The notes under the pieces are model-generated. The model ran no database searches and was not told where the DNA came from. It was given only the letters and a program-made list of their open reading frames with translations. From positions 1,197,501 to 1,261,500 of the forward strand of contig NZ_SDKC01000001.1 in NCBI RefSeq assembly GCF_004123145.1: 64,000 bases of DNA. Reading direction: 5' to 3'. Position numbers and translations under genes: made by a program. This DNA is from Blautia faecicola. GTDB taxonomy: Bacteria; Bacillota; Clostridia; Lachnospirales; Lachnospiraceae. Below, in pieces: positions 25,495-34,529 of the stretch. Numbering within the stretch: position 1 is the stretch's first letter; the number at the start of each line of letters is the position of its first letter.

Positions 25495-26091
25495 ATGAAA
25501 GAAGAACTGACGATCCGGGTGGCAAAGCCGGAGGATGCAAAAGTGCTTCTGAAAATCTATGCGCCGTATGTGGAGAAAACAGCGATCACATTCGAATATG
25601 AAGTACCGCCGGAGGAAGATTTTGCCGGACGGATCCGTCATATTCTGACGAAATACCCATATCTGGTACTGGAAGAAAACGGGGAGCTTCTGGGGTATGC
25701 GTATGCAGGGACGTTCAATGAGCGATCTGCTTGCGACTGGGCGGTAGAGACGACGATCTATATCCGGGAAGATCAAAAAAAGAGAGGGCTTGGAAAGAAG
25801 ATGTATGCGGCACTGGAGCAGGTGTTGAAAAAGCAAAATATTACAAATCTGAATGCCTGCATCAGTGTGCCGGAAGTGCCGGATGAACATCTTGACCGCA
25901 ACAGCATGGATTTTCATCATCATCTGGGATACCGGCTGGTGGGAGAATTTTATCAGTGCGGGTATAAGTTTGATACCTGGTATCACATGGTGTGGATGGA
26001 GAAAATAATCGGCGAACATCAGAAAAAACAGCCGGCGATGATCCCGTTTCCGGAACTTTTAAAGAAAAATCCGACACCATGGGAAGTATAA
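25495..26091 (+). CDS. GNAT-family N-acetyltransferase (phosphinothricin acetyltransferase-like)
   Basis: A 198-residue acetyl-CoA-dependent N-acetyltransferase. The acetyl-CoA loop is DQKKRGLGKKMY near residue 95, preceded by WAVETTIYI; the FEYEVPPEEDFAGRI segment near residue 35 and the later HLGYRLVGEF are typical of the phosphinothricin/methionine-sulfone acetyltransferase group. ATG 25495 is preferred over an upstream ATG because AAGGAGAGGG lies before it. It is monocistronic. The substrate is probably an amino-acid analogue or a free amine; resistance is not implied. Confidence 0.85.
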   Translation: MKEELTIRVAKPEDAKVLLKIYAPYVEKTAITFEYEVPPEEDFAGRIRHILTKYPYLVLEENGELLGYAYAGTFNERSACDWAVETTIYIREDQKKRGLGKKMYAALEQVLKKQNITNLNACISVPEVPDEHLDRNSMDFHHHLGYRLVGEFYQCGYKFDTWYHMVWMEKIIGEHQKKQPAMIPFPELLKKNPTPWEV

Positions 26092-26112
26092 AATCAGAGA
26101 GAACAAAAAACT

Positions 26113-26157
26113 GTAACTATTCTGCAGACAGTACCTGTGAGGATACTGAACAGGTAT
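26113..26157 (+). repeat. Leader hairpin repeat, copy 3, with MITE left-end remnant
   Basis: GTAACTATTCTGCA (26113-26126) matches the left end of the 136-bp MITE at 12 of 14 positions. GTACCTGT, loop GAGGATACTGA and ACAGGTAT (26131-26157) form the hairpin. Compared with other copies an A-T pair is replaced by C-G, a compensatory change. It looks like an internally deleted derivative. It lies about 100 bases before the MATE gene. Confidence 0.7.
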
Positions 26158-26171
26158 GAAAAATTTACGAT

Positions 26172-26200
26172 GCCGGTGACAGTTCGTCAAGATACTGTCC
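26172..26200 (+). repeat. 29-nt exact repeat, intergenic copy
   Basis: Identical over 29 nt to 22693-22721, which is antisense to the second shikimate dehydrogenase gene; flanking bases differ at once on both sides. It lies in the probable 5' leader of the MATE gene mRNA. Confidence 0.9.
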
Positions 26201-26258
26201 GGGCAAAAAGCGGATGAAGCACAAAAAGGAAAATATGATGTAAGGAGAATTATATTAT

Positions 26259-27611
26259 ATGGAAGGAAATTTGACGAAGGGTCCTATTCTGAAGACGCTG
26301 ACCAAACTGGCGATACCGATCATGGCGTCTTCGTTTCTGGGGACTTTATATAACATTACCGATATGGCGTGGATCGGACTGCTCGGTTCAAAGGCAGTGG
26401 CGGGTATCGGCGTGGGAGGCATGTTTATCTGGCTGTCGCAGGGATTTGCGTCCATGGCAAGGATGGGCGGACAGGTACAGGTGGCACAGTGCGTCGGAAG
26501 AGGAGATAAGAAAAAGGCTCATGGGTATGCACAGGCTGCGGTTCAGCTGGCAGCTATTATGGGAATTCTGTATGCGATCGTTGCGCTGATTTTTACAAAG
26601 CAGATGATCAGATTTTTCAAACTGGAAGATCCGGAGGCGTATGCGTCGGCGTTTATTTATACGAAGATCGCCTGCGGGCTGATCGTCTTTTCGTTCTTAT
26701 CGGTGACTCTGACGGGTATCTATACGGCACAGGGAGATTCGAAAACGCCGTTTTATGCGAATCTGATCGGATTAGCGACAAATATGATTCTGGATCCGCT
26801 CCTGATTCTCGGGCCGGGACCACTGCCGAAACTGGGCGCGGCAGGCGGAGCAATCGCCACGGTAACGGCACAGTTTATCGTTATGAGTATCATGATTCTG
26901 GGAATTGTGAAACAGAAAAAAGAAAATGTATTAAAGGGCATCTCGGTATTTGAAAAAATCCCGGCAGAATATCTGCGAGGGATCTGTAAGATCGGAATTC
27001 CCACGGCACTGCAGGGAATGGCATACTGTGTGATCTCGATGGTGATCACCCGTATGGTATCCGCTTTTGGTGCGGAAGCAATCGCCACACAGCGAGTGGG
27101 CGGACAGATCGAATCGATCTCGTGGAATACGGCGGACGGATTTGCCACCGCGTTAAATGCATTTATCGCACAGAACTATGGTGCGGGAGAGATGGGACGT
27201 GTAAAGAAGGGCTATCGGGCGTCGCAGTGGACGGTTGGCATCTGGGGACTGTTCATCACGGTGCTGTTTGTATGTGTGCCGCGTCCGATCGCCAATATTT
27301 TCTTCCATGAGCCGAAAGCAATTGCCACAGCGATTGATTATCTGATTATTGTAGGATTCAGCGAAGCCTTTTTATGTATCGAGACGACGACGGTGGGAGC
27401 ACTCTCCGGACTGGGAAAGACACATCTTTGCAGTGTGATCAGCATCATCTTTACCAGTGCCCGGATCCCGCTGGCGATTATTCTCGGAGGAACTTCCCTG
27501 GGACTGAACGGTATCTGGTGGGCACTGTCATCGACTTCCATTGTGAAAGGCGTGTTATTTGTGATTGTGTTCCAGTGGGTAACCCGCACAAAAAAACAGG
27601 TGACTGCCTGA
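26259..27611 (+). CDS. MATE-family multidrug/sodium efflux transporter
   Basis: A 450-residue, 12-helix multidrug and toxic compound extrusion protein. Characteristic are LAIPIMASSFLGTLYNITDM in helix 1, the ALTGIY/AQGDSKTPFYANLIG segment in the middle and the repeated fold in the C-half (IGIPTALQGMAYCVISM). GGAG precedes ATG 26259. It is monocistronic and convergent with an AraC gene. Its leader carries two repeat sequences, so its 5' region is unusually loaded. The substrate is unknown. Confidence 0.92.
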   Translation: MEGNLTKGPILKTLTKLAIPIMASSFLGTLYNITDMAWIGLLGSKAVAGIGVGGMFIWLSQGFASMARMGGQVQVAQCVGRGDKKKAHGYAQAAVQLAAIMGILYAIVALIFTKQMIRFFKLEDPEAYASAFIYTKIACGLIVFSFLSVTLTGIYTAQGDSKTPFYANLIGLATNMILDPLLILGPGPLPKLGAAGGAIATVTAQFIVMSIMILGIVKQKKENVLKGISVFEKIPAEYLRGICKIGIPTALQGMAYCVISMVITRMVSAFGAEAIATQRVGGQIESISWNTADGFATALNAFIAQNYGAGEMGRVKKGYRASQWTVGIWGLFITVLFVCVPRPIANIFFHEPKAIATAIDYLIIVGFSEAFLCIETTTVGALSGLGKTHLCSVISIIFTSARIPLAIILGGTSLGLNGIWWALSSTSIVKGVLFVIVFQWVTRTKKQVTA

Positions 27612-27631
27612 CAAAAAACAAGTACAGAATG

Positions 27632-28534
27632 TCAGAACGGAATCGGCAGAGACTTGGGGTCTTTGGTATTCCGGTAGGCGGAAGGGGTACAGCCTTTGCA
27701 ACGCCTGAACTGACGGATAAAATAACTCATATTTTCGAAACCGGCGTTTAATGCAATCTCAGTGATGGGAAGCCGGGTGGAGAGCAGCTGGGAGGCCGCC
27801 TGGTTGACCCGGTATTCATTCAGGTAGGAAAACGGTGTTTTTCCTACCTTTTCTTTAAAGAAACGGCAGAAATAATTCCGGTTCATATGAATTGTGCCGG
27901 CAAGGTCTTCCAGAGATATTTTTTCTCCGTAGTGAGATTCAATATAAGAAAATACAGCTTTTAACGGATTCCCATCGCCGGAAGGCTCTCCTGTCTGGGT
28001 ACCGGGGATAAAGGACTGGCTGGCAAACAGCAGTTCCAGAATCTGTAACAGTGTGATTTTGATCGAGAGAGCAGCAGTCAGCGAGGTATCGCAGTTTCGG
28101 TACTCGTCGGCTGCCTTTTTGATCAGTGAACCAATCGGATCAGTGAGCTCCGAAGGGAGATCCTCGCCATCGGGAAACAGATATTTTCCGGTGCAAAGAG
28201 GTACCAGATAAGAGGTCTGGCAGGAATCTGCCTGGAGAAAATTCAGCATATCCAGCCGGAAAACCAGAGCATAATGATGGGAAAACGGACTGTTTCCAAA
28301 CAGTCCGTGCAGTGTGCCGGGATTAATAAAATAGATATGCCCTTCCTGAAGCAGCCGGGTACGGTTCTGGGTACGCAGCACCAGACTTCCTTTTGTGACA
28401 TATAAAAATTCCACTTCCTCATGCCAGTGATATGGCACAAAGTATTGCCCGTAAGGATCTTCCTGAGAGAATGCCTGAAACGGAAGACCGAGAGGACCAT
28501 GAGAGTGACTTTCGTGATAAGATAAGCTATTCAT
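27632..28534 (-). CDS. AraC-family transcriptional regulator
   Basis: A 300-residue AraC/XylS regulator. Residues 30-110 form a cupin-like sensor domain (HWHEEVEFLYV, GHIYFINPGTLHGL), and about residues 195-290 carry the double helix-turn-helix (MNRNYFCRFFKEKVGKTPFSYLNEYR and ITEIALNAGFENMSYFIRQFRRCKGCTPSAYR are the two typical halves). AAAGGA precedes the ATG. It is divergent from the GH13 glucosidase gene, so it probably controls alpha-glucoside use in response to a sugar. Confidence 0.92.
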   Translation of the reverse strand: MNSLSYHESHSHGPLGLPFQAFSQEDPYGQYFVPYHWHEEVEFLYVTKGSLVLRTQNRTRLLQEGHIYFINPGTLHGLFGNSPFSHHYALVFRLDMLNFLQADSCQTSYLVPLCTGKYLFPDGEDLPSELTDPIGSLIKKAADEYRNCDTSLTAALSIKITLLQILELLFASQSFIPGTQTGEPSGDGNPLKAVFSYIESHYGEKISLEDLAGTIHMNRNYFCRFFKEKVGKTPFSYLNEYRVNQAASQLLSTRLPITEIALNAGFENMSYFIRQFRRCKGCTPSAYRNTKDPKSLPIPF

Positions 28535-28870
28535 GTAAATACAGTCCTTTAATTAAAATATATTTGAGTATTATCTGAAAATGTTATGTTTATAATCTAA
28601 AGATATCACAGGACTTTCAAAAAAGAAAGAGTCACCGCATGGATCACAGTAACGATTATTCTGCTTTGTGTATTTCTTATGAAAAAAGAGAAAAACATAC
28701 AGAAAGATATTACAAAGGTGTCAAAAACAGGACAACAGAAAGTGAATATAGTATAAAAAAATAGCAATATATTACAAGAAATGGGAAATGAAATATAGTA
28801 TATTGAATATATATGAAAACGAGTCTGAAAATACAGAAAATTTTCGGAAGAAAGAAAAGAGGACAAACAT
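28535..28870. promoter_or_regulatory. 336-bp divergent gap between AraC and GH13 genes
   Basis: The gap is AT-rich with no gene. A plausible promoter for the glucosidase is TTACAA (28772-28777), 16 bp, TATAGT (28794-28799). I see no clear direct repeats for AraC binding. Confidence 0.4.
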
Positions 28871-30529
28871 ATGAGCAAAGCATGGTGGAAAAGTAGTGTT
28901 ATTTATCAGATTTATCCAAGAAGTTTCGCCGACAGCAACGGAGACGGTATCGGCGATCTGAATGGTATTACCGAACATCTGGATTATCTGAAAGAACTGG
29001 GCGTGGATGTGATCTGGCTGTCACCGATCTACAAATCCCCGAATGATGACAATGGATATGATATCTCCGATTATCAGGATATCATGACCGATTTCGGAAC
29101 AATGGAAGACTTTGACCGGATGATCGCTGAGATGCACAAACGAGGCATCAAACTGGTGATGGATCTGGTAGTAAACCACAGCTCCGATGAACACAGATGG
29201 TTCCTGGAAAGCAAAAAATCAAAAGACAATCCGTATCGTGATTACTATATCTGGAAAGATCCGAAAGACGGCAAAGAGCCTAATAACTGGGGAGCATGCT
29301 TCGGAGGTTCTGTCTGGGAATTTGACGAAGAGACAGGAATGTATTATCTGCACTGCTTCTCCAAAAAACAGCCGGATCTGAACTGGGAGAACCCGGTAGT
29401 ACGTGACGAAGTATTTAACATGATGACCTGGTGGTGTGAAAAAGGTGTAGATGGTTTCCGTATGGACGTTATCAGCATGATCTCCAAAGATCCTGCATAT
29501 CCGGACGGAGAAATCCGTGATGGACTGCACGGCGATATGTCACCATATGTATGCAACGGACCTCATGTACACGAATATCTGCAGGAAATGAACCAGCGTG
29601 TACTTTCCAAATTTGATCTGATCACCGTCGGTGAAACACCAGGTGTTACCACAGAGGAAGCAAAGAAATATGCAAATCTGGATGGAAGCGAACTGAACAT
29701 GGTATTCCAGTTCGAACACATGGGAACAACAGACGGAAAATACGGCAAATGGACCACTAAGAAACCGGAAATGAAAAAAGTCCGCGCGGTCATGAACAAA
29801 TGGCAGAATGACCTGGAAGGAAAAGCATGGAACAGTCTGTACTGGGATAACCATGATCAGCCGCGTGCGGTATCCAGATTCGGTGATGACAGCCCGATGT
29901 ACCGCGAGGTATCCGCAAAGATGATCGCAACCTGTCTGCATATGCTGAAAGGTTCTCCGTATATCTATCAGGGTGAAGAAATCGGTATGACCAATGCATA
30001 TTTCAAATCCATCGATGATTACAAAGATATCGAAGCCATCAACGCATACAAAGAGTATACCGAGAGCGGTCTGATGACAGAAGAAGAGATGCTGAACTGT
30101 CTGAAGATGGTCAGCCGTGACAATGCGAGAACTCCGATGCAGTGGGATGACAGCGCAAATGCCGGATTTACCACAGGAACACCGTGGATCAGCGTAAACA
30201 AAAACTATATGCAGATCAATGCAAAAGCAGCACTCGAAGACAAGGACAGTGTATTCTACTACTATCAGAAACTGATCCAGCTGCGTCATCAGTATGAAGT
30301 AATCGTAGAAGGTGTATTCCACGGACTGCTGGAAGACAACGATGATATCTATGCATATGAGAGAACACTGGGCGATGAGAAACTGGTGGTAGCTTGTAAC
30401 TTCACAAACAAAGAAGTACCTTGTGATCTGTTCGAAGGAAAAGAAGGCGAAGAGCTGATCACAAACTACAAAAACCATGTAGCAGGTGCTCTGCAGCCAT
30501 ATGAAACAAGAGTAATTCTCTACAAATAA
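28871..30529 (+). CDS. GH13 alpha-glucosidase / oligo-1,6-glucosidase
   Basis: A 552-residue cytosolic glycoside hydrolase family 13 enzyme (subfamily 31-like). The nucleophile Asp lies in GVDGFRMDVIS, the acid/base Glu in TVGETPGV and the transition-state Asp in WDNHDQPR; the N-terminal YQIYPRSFADSNGDGIGDL is the usual calcium-site region. It hydrolyses non-reducing alpha-glucose from isomalto-oligosaccharides or short maltodextrins. GAGGA precedes the ATG. It is monocistronic behind a divergent AraC gene, with a terminator following. A second GH13 of the same type lies at 58.5-60.1 kb. Confidence 0.93.
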   Translation: MSKAWWKSSVIYQIYPRSFADSNGDGIGDLNGITEHLDYLKELGVDVIWLSPIYKSPNDDNGYDISDYQDIMTDFGTMEDFDRMIAEMHKRGIKLVMDLVVNHSSDEHRWFLESKKSKDNPYRDYYIWKDPKDGKEPNNWGACFGGSVWEFDEETGMYYLHCFSKKQPDLNWENPVVRDEVFNMMTWWCEKGVDGFRMDVISMISKDPAYPDGEIRDGLHGDMSPYVCNGPHVHEYLQEMNQRVLSKFDLITVGETPGVTTEEAKKYANLDGSELNMVFQFEHMGTTDGKYGKWTTKKPEMKKVRAVMNKWQNDLEGKAWNSLYWDNHDQPRAVSRFGDDSPMYREVSAKMIATCLHMLKGSPYIYQGEEIGMTNAYFKSIDDYKDIEAINAYKEYTESGLMTEEEMLNCLKMVSRDNARTPMQWDDSANAGFTTGTPWISVNKNYMQINAKAALEDKDSVFYYYQKLIQLRHQYEVIVEGVFHGLLEDNDDIYAYERTLGDEKLVVACNFTNKEVPCDLFEGKEGEELITNYKNHVAGALQPYETRVILYK

Positions 30530-30609
30530 ATACAAAAAGCAGGAAAATATACCGCTGATTCGGAAGGGATATGTATAAAAATTTCGAAAAAGCGAAAAAC
30601 CAGGAATGG

Positions 30610-30646
30610 GGTGTCGAGCGAAACTGTCGTTCGACACCTCGTTTTT
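30610..30646 (+). terminator. Terminator of the GH13 gene, overlapping Spo0A-type boxes
   Basis: GGTGTCGAGCG (30610-30620) and CGTTCGACACC (30628-30638) form an 11-bp stem with one wobble, then TCGTTTTT. The same bases contain TTCGACA (30630-30636), the complement of a perfect 0A box TGTCGAA, and TGTCGAG (30612-30618). Confidence 0.75.
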
Positions 30647-30677
30647 GACAAAATAAGCACTCCCGGTTCCATATAAT
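30645..30677 (+). promoter_or_regulatory. spoIIG promoter, probably Spo0A-activated
   Basis: TTGACA (30645-30650) and TATAAT (30672-30677) are separated by 21 bp, too long for an unaided sigma-A promoter. The B. subtilis spoIIG promoter is known for a similarly long 22-bp spacer and needs Spo0A. TGACAAA overlapping the -35 and the boxes just upstream are 0A-like. Confidence 0.65.
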
Positions 30678-30724
30678 AATACTTGTTTTCCAGTAAGTAT
30701 TCCAGGTGGGACAGGGGGTGCTTT

Positions 30725-31582
30725 TTGTCTTATACGATCTATCCGGACGTACTGTTTGTTACGAATCTGGTGATGGATTTTCTCTTACTGAGACTGGTAA
30801 AAAAACTGTGCAGAGGAAAGGCGGGAGTATTTGCTTCTCTTGGAGGGGCGGCTTTCGGAGCGTTTGGGTACTGTCTGCTGATCCTCTTACCTGTCAGCTT
30901 TCCGGTGAATACGATACTGGCATATGTGGCAATCAACACGATCATGGTAAGGTTCGGATGCGGACTGCGGACGATAAAAGGACTCTGCGGAGGAGTCGCG
31001 GGGCTGTACATAGCAGGATTTCTCATGGGAGGCATGATGGAAGTCCTGAAGCGCTTCCTTGGACTGGACAGAATGTCGGAAGTGCTGCTCGCGGGAACCG
31101 TCTGTTACCTTGCGTATGCTGCTGTATTTTCCCTGTATACGCGGTGGAGAAAAAAGGGAAAGATCCACTGTCGGGTGAAATTGCAGATGGAAGAGCACAG
31201 GACAGAGGTGGATGCATTTTTTGATACGGGCAACGGCCTGTATGATTCGGTACTGCAAAGACCGGTGAGCATCATCCGAAAAGAAACGCTCGAAAAGCTC
31301 TGCGACGCAGATACGATGGAAAAATTACGAGAATTTCAGATGGGAAAGGCAGAAAGCGGACAGGATGTGTCCTTTCAGAGACTGCATCCGCATTTTCTGG
31401 TCTTTTCCAGCCTTGGCTGTTCATCCGGGTTACTGGTCGCTGTCACATTGGATGCCATGTACCTGGAGAATGAGGAAGTACAGAAAGTGATCCGCCATCC
31501 GGTGGTCGCTTTTTCAGGAGAGGACAGTTCTTATTTCGGGGACTGTCAGATGATTTTACATCCAAATCTGATAGACAGTTAG
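30725..31582 (+). CDS. spoIIGA: Sporulation sigma-E processing peptidase
   Basis: About 285 residues. The N-terminal half has five hydrophobic helices ([17 protein letters not shown] onward). The C-terminal half is an aspartic-protease-like domain with the catalytic motif FFDTGN and the later HPVVAFSG region. It cleaves pro-sigma-E at the septal membrane after a signal from the forespore. The start is uncertain: TTG at 30725 is preferred because AGGGGGTG lies four bases before it and the protein then begins like other SpoIIGA sequences. sigE follows 11 bases after the stop. Confidence 0.88.
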   Translation: MSYTIYPDVLFVTNLVMDFLLLRLVKKLCRGKAGVFASLGGAAFGAFGYCLLILLPVSFPVNTILAYVAINTIMVRFGCGLRTIKGLCGGVAGLYIAGFLMGGMMEVLKRFLGLDRMSEVLLAGTVCYLAYAAVFSLYTRWRKKGKIHCRVKLQMEEHRTEVDAFFDTGNGLYDSVLQRPVSIIRKETLEKLCDADTMEKLREFQMGKAESGQDVSFQRLHPHFLVFSSLGCSSGLLVAVTLDAMYLENEEVQKVIRHPVVAFSGEDSSYFGDCQMILHPNLIDS

Positions 31583-31593
31583 GAGGAAATTCT

Positions 31594-32331
31594 ATGATGC
31601 AGGCAGCATTACCCAGTCATTTTCGTATGCGTATGTTACCGGGTTTTTCCCGTGTGATGTGGAGAAAGCCGGGAGAAATCTATTATATCGGCGGAGCAGA
31701 TGTCCTGCCAAATCCGTTATCTCCCCAGCAGGAATCCGCAGTGATAGAGAGTCTGACAAAAGAAGACAGCCAGCAGGCGAGGGCAAGTCTGATTGAACAC
31801 AATCTGCGCCTTGTCGTCTATATCGCACAGAAGTTTGATAACACCGGTGTGGGAATGGAAGATCTGATCTCGATCGGAACCATCGGACTGATCAAGGCAA
31901 TCAATACCTTCAATCCGGAAAAGAAGATTAAACTTGCGACGTATGCATCCCGCTGTATCGAAAACGAAATTCTGATGTATCTGAGACGAAACAGCCGGAC
32001 CCGCATGGAAGTATCGATCGACGAACCGCTGAATGTGGACTGGGATGGCAATGAACTGCTGCTTTCCGATATCCTGGGAACGGAGGAAGATGTGATCTAC
32101 CGGGATCTGGAACATGAGGTGGAGTGTAAACTTCTGGTGAAAGCCATCAATAAGTTAAATGCCAGAGAAAAGATGATCATCTGCCTACGTTTTGGTCTGA
32201 ATCAGCCAGATGGAAGAGAGAAGACGCAAAAAGAAGTGGCAGATCTTCTCGGAATCTCCCAGTCGTATATCTCGAGACTGGAAAAACGGATCATGGTGCG
32301 GCTGAAAAAAGAGATTGTCCGCTATGAATAA
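31594..32331 (+). CDS. sigE: RNA polymerase sporulation sigma factor sigma-E
   Basis: A 245-residue sigma-70-family factor active in the mother cell after asymmetric division. Residues 1-30 are the removable pro-sequence. Region 2 appears as [26 protein letters not shown] and region 4 as [27 protein letters not shown] precedes ATG 31594. It is co-transcribed with spoIIGA, the universal arrangement. sigG, normally next, lies 5.4 kb downstream here. Confidence 0.95.
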   Translation: MMQAALPSHFRMRMLPGFSRVMWRKPGEIYYIGGADVLPNPLSPQQESAVIESLTKEDSQQARASLIEHNLRLVVYIAQKFDNTGVGMEDLISIGTIGLIKAINTFNPEKKIKLATYASRCIENEILMYLRRNSRTRMEVSIDEPLNVDWDGNELLLSDILGTEEDVIYRDLEHEVECKLLVKAINKLNAREKMIICLRFGLNQPDGREKTQKEVADLLGISQSYISRLEKRIMVRLKKEIVRYE

Positions 32332-32354
32332 AACGTGAAATTTTTGCGGATTGC

Positions 32355-32383
32355 TTGAAAGAGATATCAGAAAACAGTATAAT
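32355..32383 (+). promoter_or_regulatory. fprA promoter
   Basis: TTGAAA (32355-32360), 17 bp, TATAAT (32378-32383). Transcription should begin near 32390, so the mRNA would start almost exactly with the leader hairpin at 32395. Confidence 0.75.
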
Positions 32384-32394
32384 GGAGAAAATAT

Positions 32395-32421
32395 GTAACT
32401 GTGAAGATACTGAACAGTTAC
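32395..32421 (+). repeat. Leader hairpin repeat, copy 4
   Basis: Perfect 8-bp arms GTAACTGT and ACAGTTAC with loop GAAGATACTGA, at the predicted 5' end of the fprA transcript and 32 bases before its start codon. Confidence 0.8.
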
Positions 32422-32453
32422 GAAAAACAAAAGTGAAAGTGAGGAGTTACGAC

Positions 32454-33656
32454 ATGCATTGTGTGAAAAAAGTAACGGATGACTTATACTGGATCGGCGG
32501 AAGCGACCGCAGACTGGCATTATTTGAAAATGTATACCCGATTCCAAGAGGAGTTTCCTATAACTCATATGTTCTGCTGGATGAAAAAACGGTTCTGTTA
32601 GACACCGTAGACGCATCTATCAGCGGACTGTTTTTTGAAAACCTGGAATATGTTCTGGACGGAAGAACACTGGATTATCTGATCGTCAACCATATGGAGC
32701 CGGATCACTGTGCGATCATCGGAGATGTGGTAAGAAGATATCCGGATGTGAAACTGGTATGCAACGCAAAGACGGTTCCGATGTTAAAACAGTTCTTTGA
32801 TTTTCCGGTGGAAGACCGTACCGTGATCGTAAAAGAAATGGATACCTTATGTACCGGAAAACATACCTTTGCCTTTGTGATGGCACCGATGGTACACTGG
32901 CCGGAAGCAATGGTTTCTTATGATACCGTAGACAAGATCCTGTTTTCCGCGGATGGTTTCGGAACCTTCGGAGCGATCAACGGAAATCTGTTCGCAGACG
33001 AAGTGAACTTCGAGAGAGACTGGCTGGATGACGCCAGAAGATATTTTATCAATATCGTCGGAAAATACGGTGTACAGGTGCAGAACCTTCTGAAAAAGGC
33101 AGCAACACTGGAAATCAAAATGATCTGCCCGCTCCACGGACCGATCTGGAGAGAAAATCTTGGATGGTTTATTGAAAAATACGACACCTGGAGCAGCTAC
33201 AAACCGGAAGATCAGGCAGTGATGATCGCCTATGCATCCATCTATGGCAATACGGAAAATGCAGCAGAGATCCTGGCATCCAAACTGGCAGACAAAGGGG
33301 TAAAGAACATCGCGATGTACGATGTATCTGTGACCGATCCTTCCGTGATCGTATCCGAATCTTTCCGTTGCAGCCATCTCGTATTTGCAGCACCGAGTTA
33401 TAACGGCGGTATCTTTACCAAAATGGAAACGGTCTTGTCGGAACTGAAAGCACACAGCCTGCAGAACCGTACCGTAGCCATCATGGAAAACGGAACCTGG
33501 GCACCGGTTGCCGGAAAACAGATGCGCGAAATCTTTGCCGGTATGAAAAATATCGAACTTCTGGAGGAAGGTGTTACGATCCGTTCCGCGGTAAAAGAAG
33601 CACAGGAAGCATCCCTGGAAGCGCTGGCTGAGAAGATCACTTCTTCGTTAACATAA
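32454..33656 (+). CDS. fprA: A-type flavoprotein / flavo-diiron oxygen reductase
   Basis: A 400-residue two-domain enzyme. Residues 1-250 are a metallo-beta-lactamase-like di-iron domain with ligands in HMEPDH, HWPEAM, SADGFG and LHGPIW. Residues 255-400 are a flavodoxin domain with FMN loop ASIYGNTENA. Such proteins reduce O2 to water (or NO) in anaerobes and so protect against oxygen. ATG 32454 is chosen for the GAGGAG upstream. It is monocistronic, directly behind sigE but with its own promoter and leader hairpin. There is no fused rubredoxin, so a separate electron donor is needed. Confidence 0.93.
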   Translation: MHCVKKVTDDLYWIGGSDRRLALFENVYPIPRGVSYNSYVLLDEKTVLLDTVDASISGLFFENLEYVLDGRTLDYLIVNHMEPDHCAIIGDVVRRYPDVKLVCNAKTVPMLKQFFDFPVEDRTVIVKEMDTLCTGKHTFAFVMAPMVHWPEAMVSYDTVDKILFSADGFGTFGAINGNLFADEVNFERDWLDDARRYFINIVGKYGVQVQNLLKKAATLEIKMICPLHGPIWRENLGWFIEKYDTWSSYKPEDQAVMIAYASIYGNTENAAEILASKLADKGVKNIAMYDVSVTDPSVIVSESFRCSHLVFAAPSYNGGIFTKMETVLSELKAHSLQNRTVAIMENGTWAPVAGKQMREIFAGMKNIELLEEGVTIRSAVKEAQEASLEALAEKITSSLT

Positions 33657-33709
33657 AACATATAGTTAAAAAGTCAAAATAGTACACTTTTTTGTAATTT
33701 TAATAGAGG

Positions 33710-33775
33710 AATTCCCCCGACTTCTATAGTACAATCAGTACAGTAAAACCATAGAAATTGGGGGACTTTTTATGG
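33710..33775 (+). terminator. Terminator after fprA, abutting the broken MATE gene
   Basis: An interrupted stem pairs TTCCCCC...TTCTAT (about 33711-33727) with ATAGAA...GGGGGA (about 33751-33766), followed by CTTTTTAT. The T-run runs into the ATG at 33772 of the decayed gene. Confidence 0.6.
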
Positions 33776-34422
33776 AAAAGACACAAACAAAGCAAAACGG
33801 ATTTACCGTTCCCTGTTTGCTCTGATCCTGCCGATCGCGGTACAGAACCTGATCAGTACAGCGGTTAGCTCTGCGGATGTCGTTATGGTAGGCTATGTGG
33901 GACAGGATGCTTTATCAGCGGTGTCTCTTGCCAACCAGGTGATGTTCGTTCTGCAGCTGGTGTATGCCGGAATCTCTTCGGGATCGACAATGCTGGCAGC
34001 GCAGTACTGGGGAAAGAAAGATCCGGCTATCATTTGCAAGTTCGGTGCTTGGAGGCGTTGTTATTTTATTGTTCAAGCCGCTGATGATGCGTATGGTGGA
34101 TCTGACACCTACCGCAACAGGTTATCTGACGGTCATGATCTTTATTAACGCGTACTATAGTATCGGTCAGGCGATGAATACAACCGTAATTTGTGGTGTA
34201 TTTCGTTCCGGTGGGGACTCGCGTTTTGGATTTATTTGTGATACAATAGACATGTGGGTATTTTCGGTACCACTTGGCTTTATCAGCGCTTTCGTGTTGA
34301 AGCTGCCGCCAATGTGGGTATATTTCCTGCTTTGTCTGGACGAGTTCGTCAAGATGCCGTTTGTATACAAACATTACAAGAGTTACAAATGGCTGCAGAA
34401 TATCACGAGAGATGATGTATAA
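33772..34422 (+). pseudogene. Decayed MATE-family efflux gene (frameshifts and large internal deletion)
   Basis: Starting at ATG 33772 the frame ends after 17 codons, but a one-base shift continues as RSLFALILPIAVQNLIS and ADVVMVGYVGQDALSAVSLA, a MATE N-terminus, up to about KKDPAIICK. A further shift near 34040 leads into GGVVILLFKPLMMRMVDLTP and YYSIGQAMNTTVICGVFRSG, the MATE C-half, ending at 34422. Only about 210 of the usual 450 residues remain, so roughly the middle half is missing. It cannot make an intact carrier. An intact MATE gene lies at 26.3 kb. Confidence 0.88.
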
Positions 34423-34529
34423 AAATTATACATGTACAGAAACGCTGGATCAGATTGTTGGGTGACGGTCTGATCAGGCGGTTTGTAATAAAAAATGAAC
34501 AATATAAGTAAAAGGAGGTTTTTTACAAA

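Noticed and set aside
29540-30637. 365-codon frame opposite the first GH13 gene
   Set aside because: It mirrors codon bias of the glucosidase; sequence is Cys/Phe/Ile-rich without any family motif.
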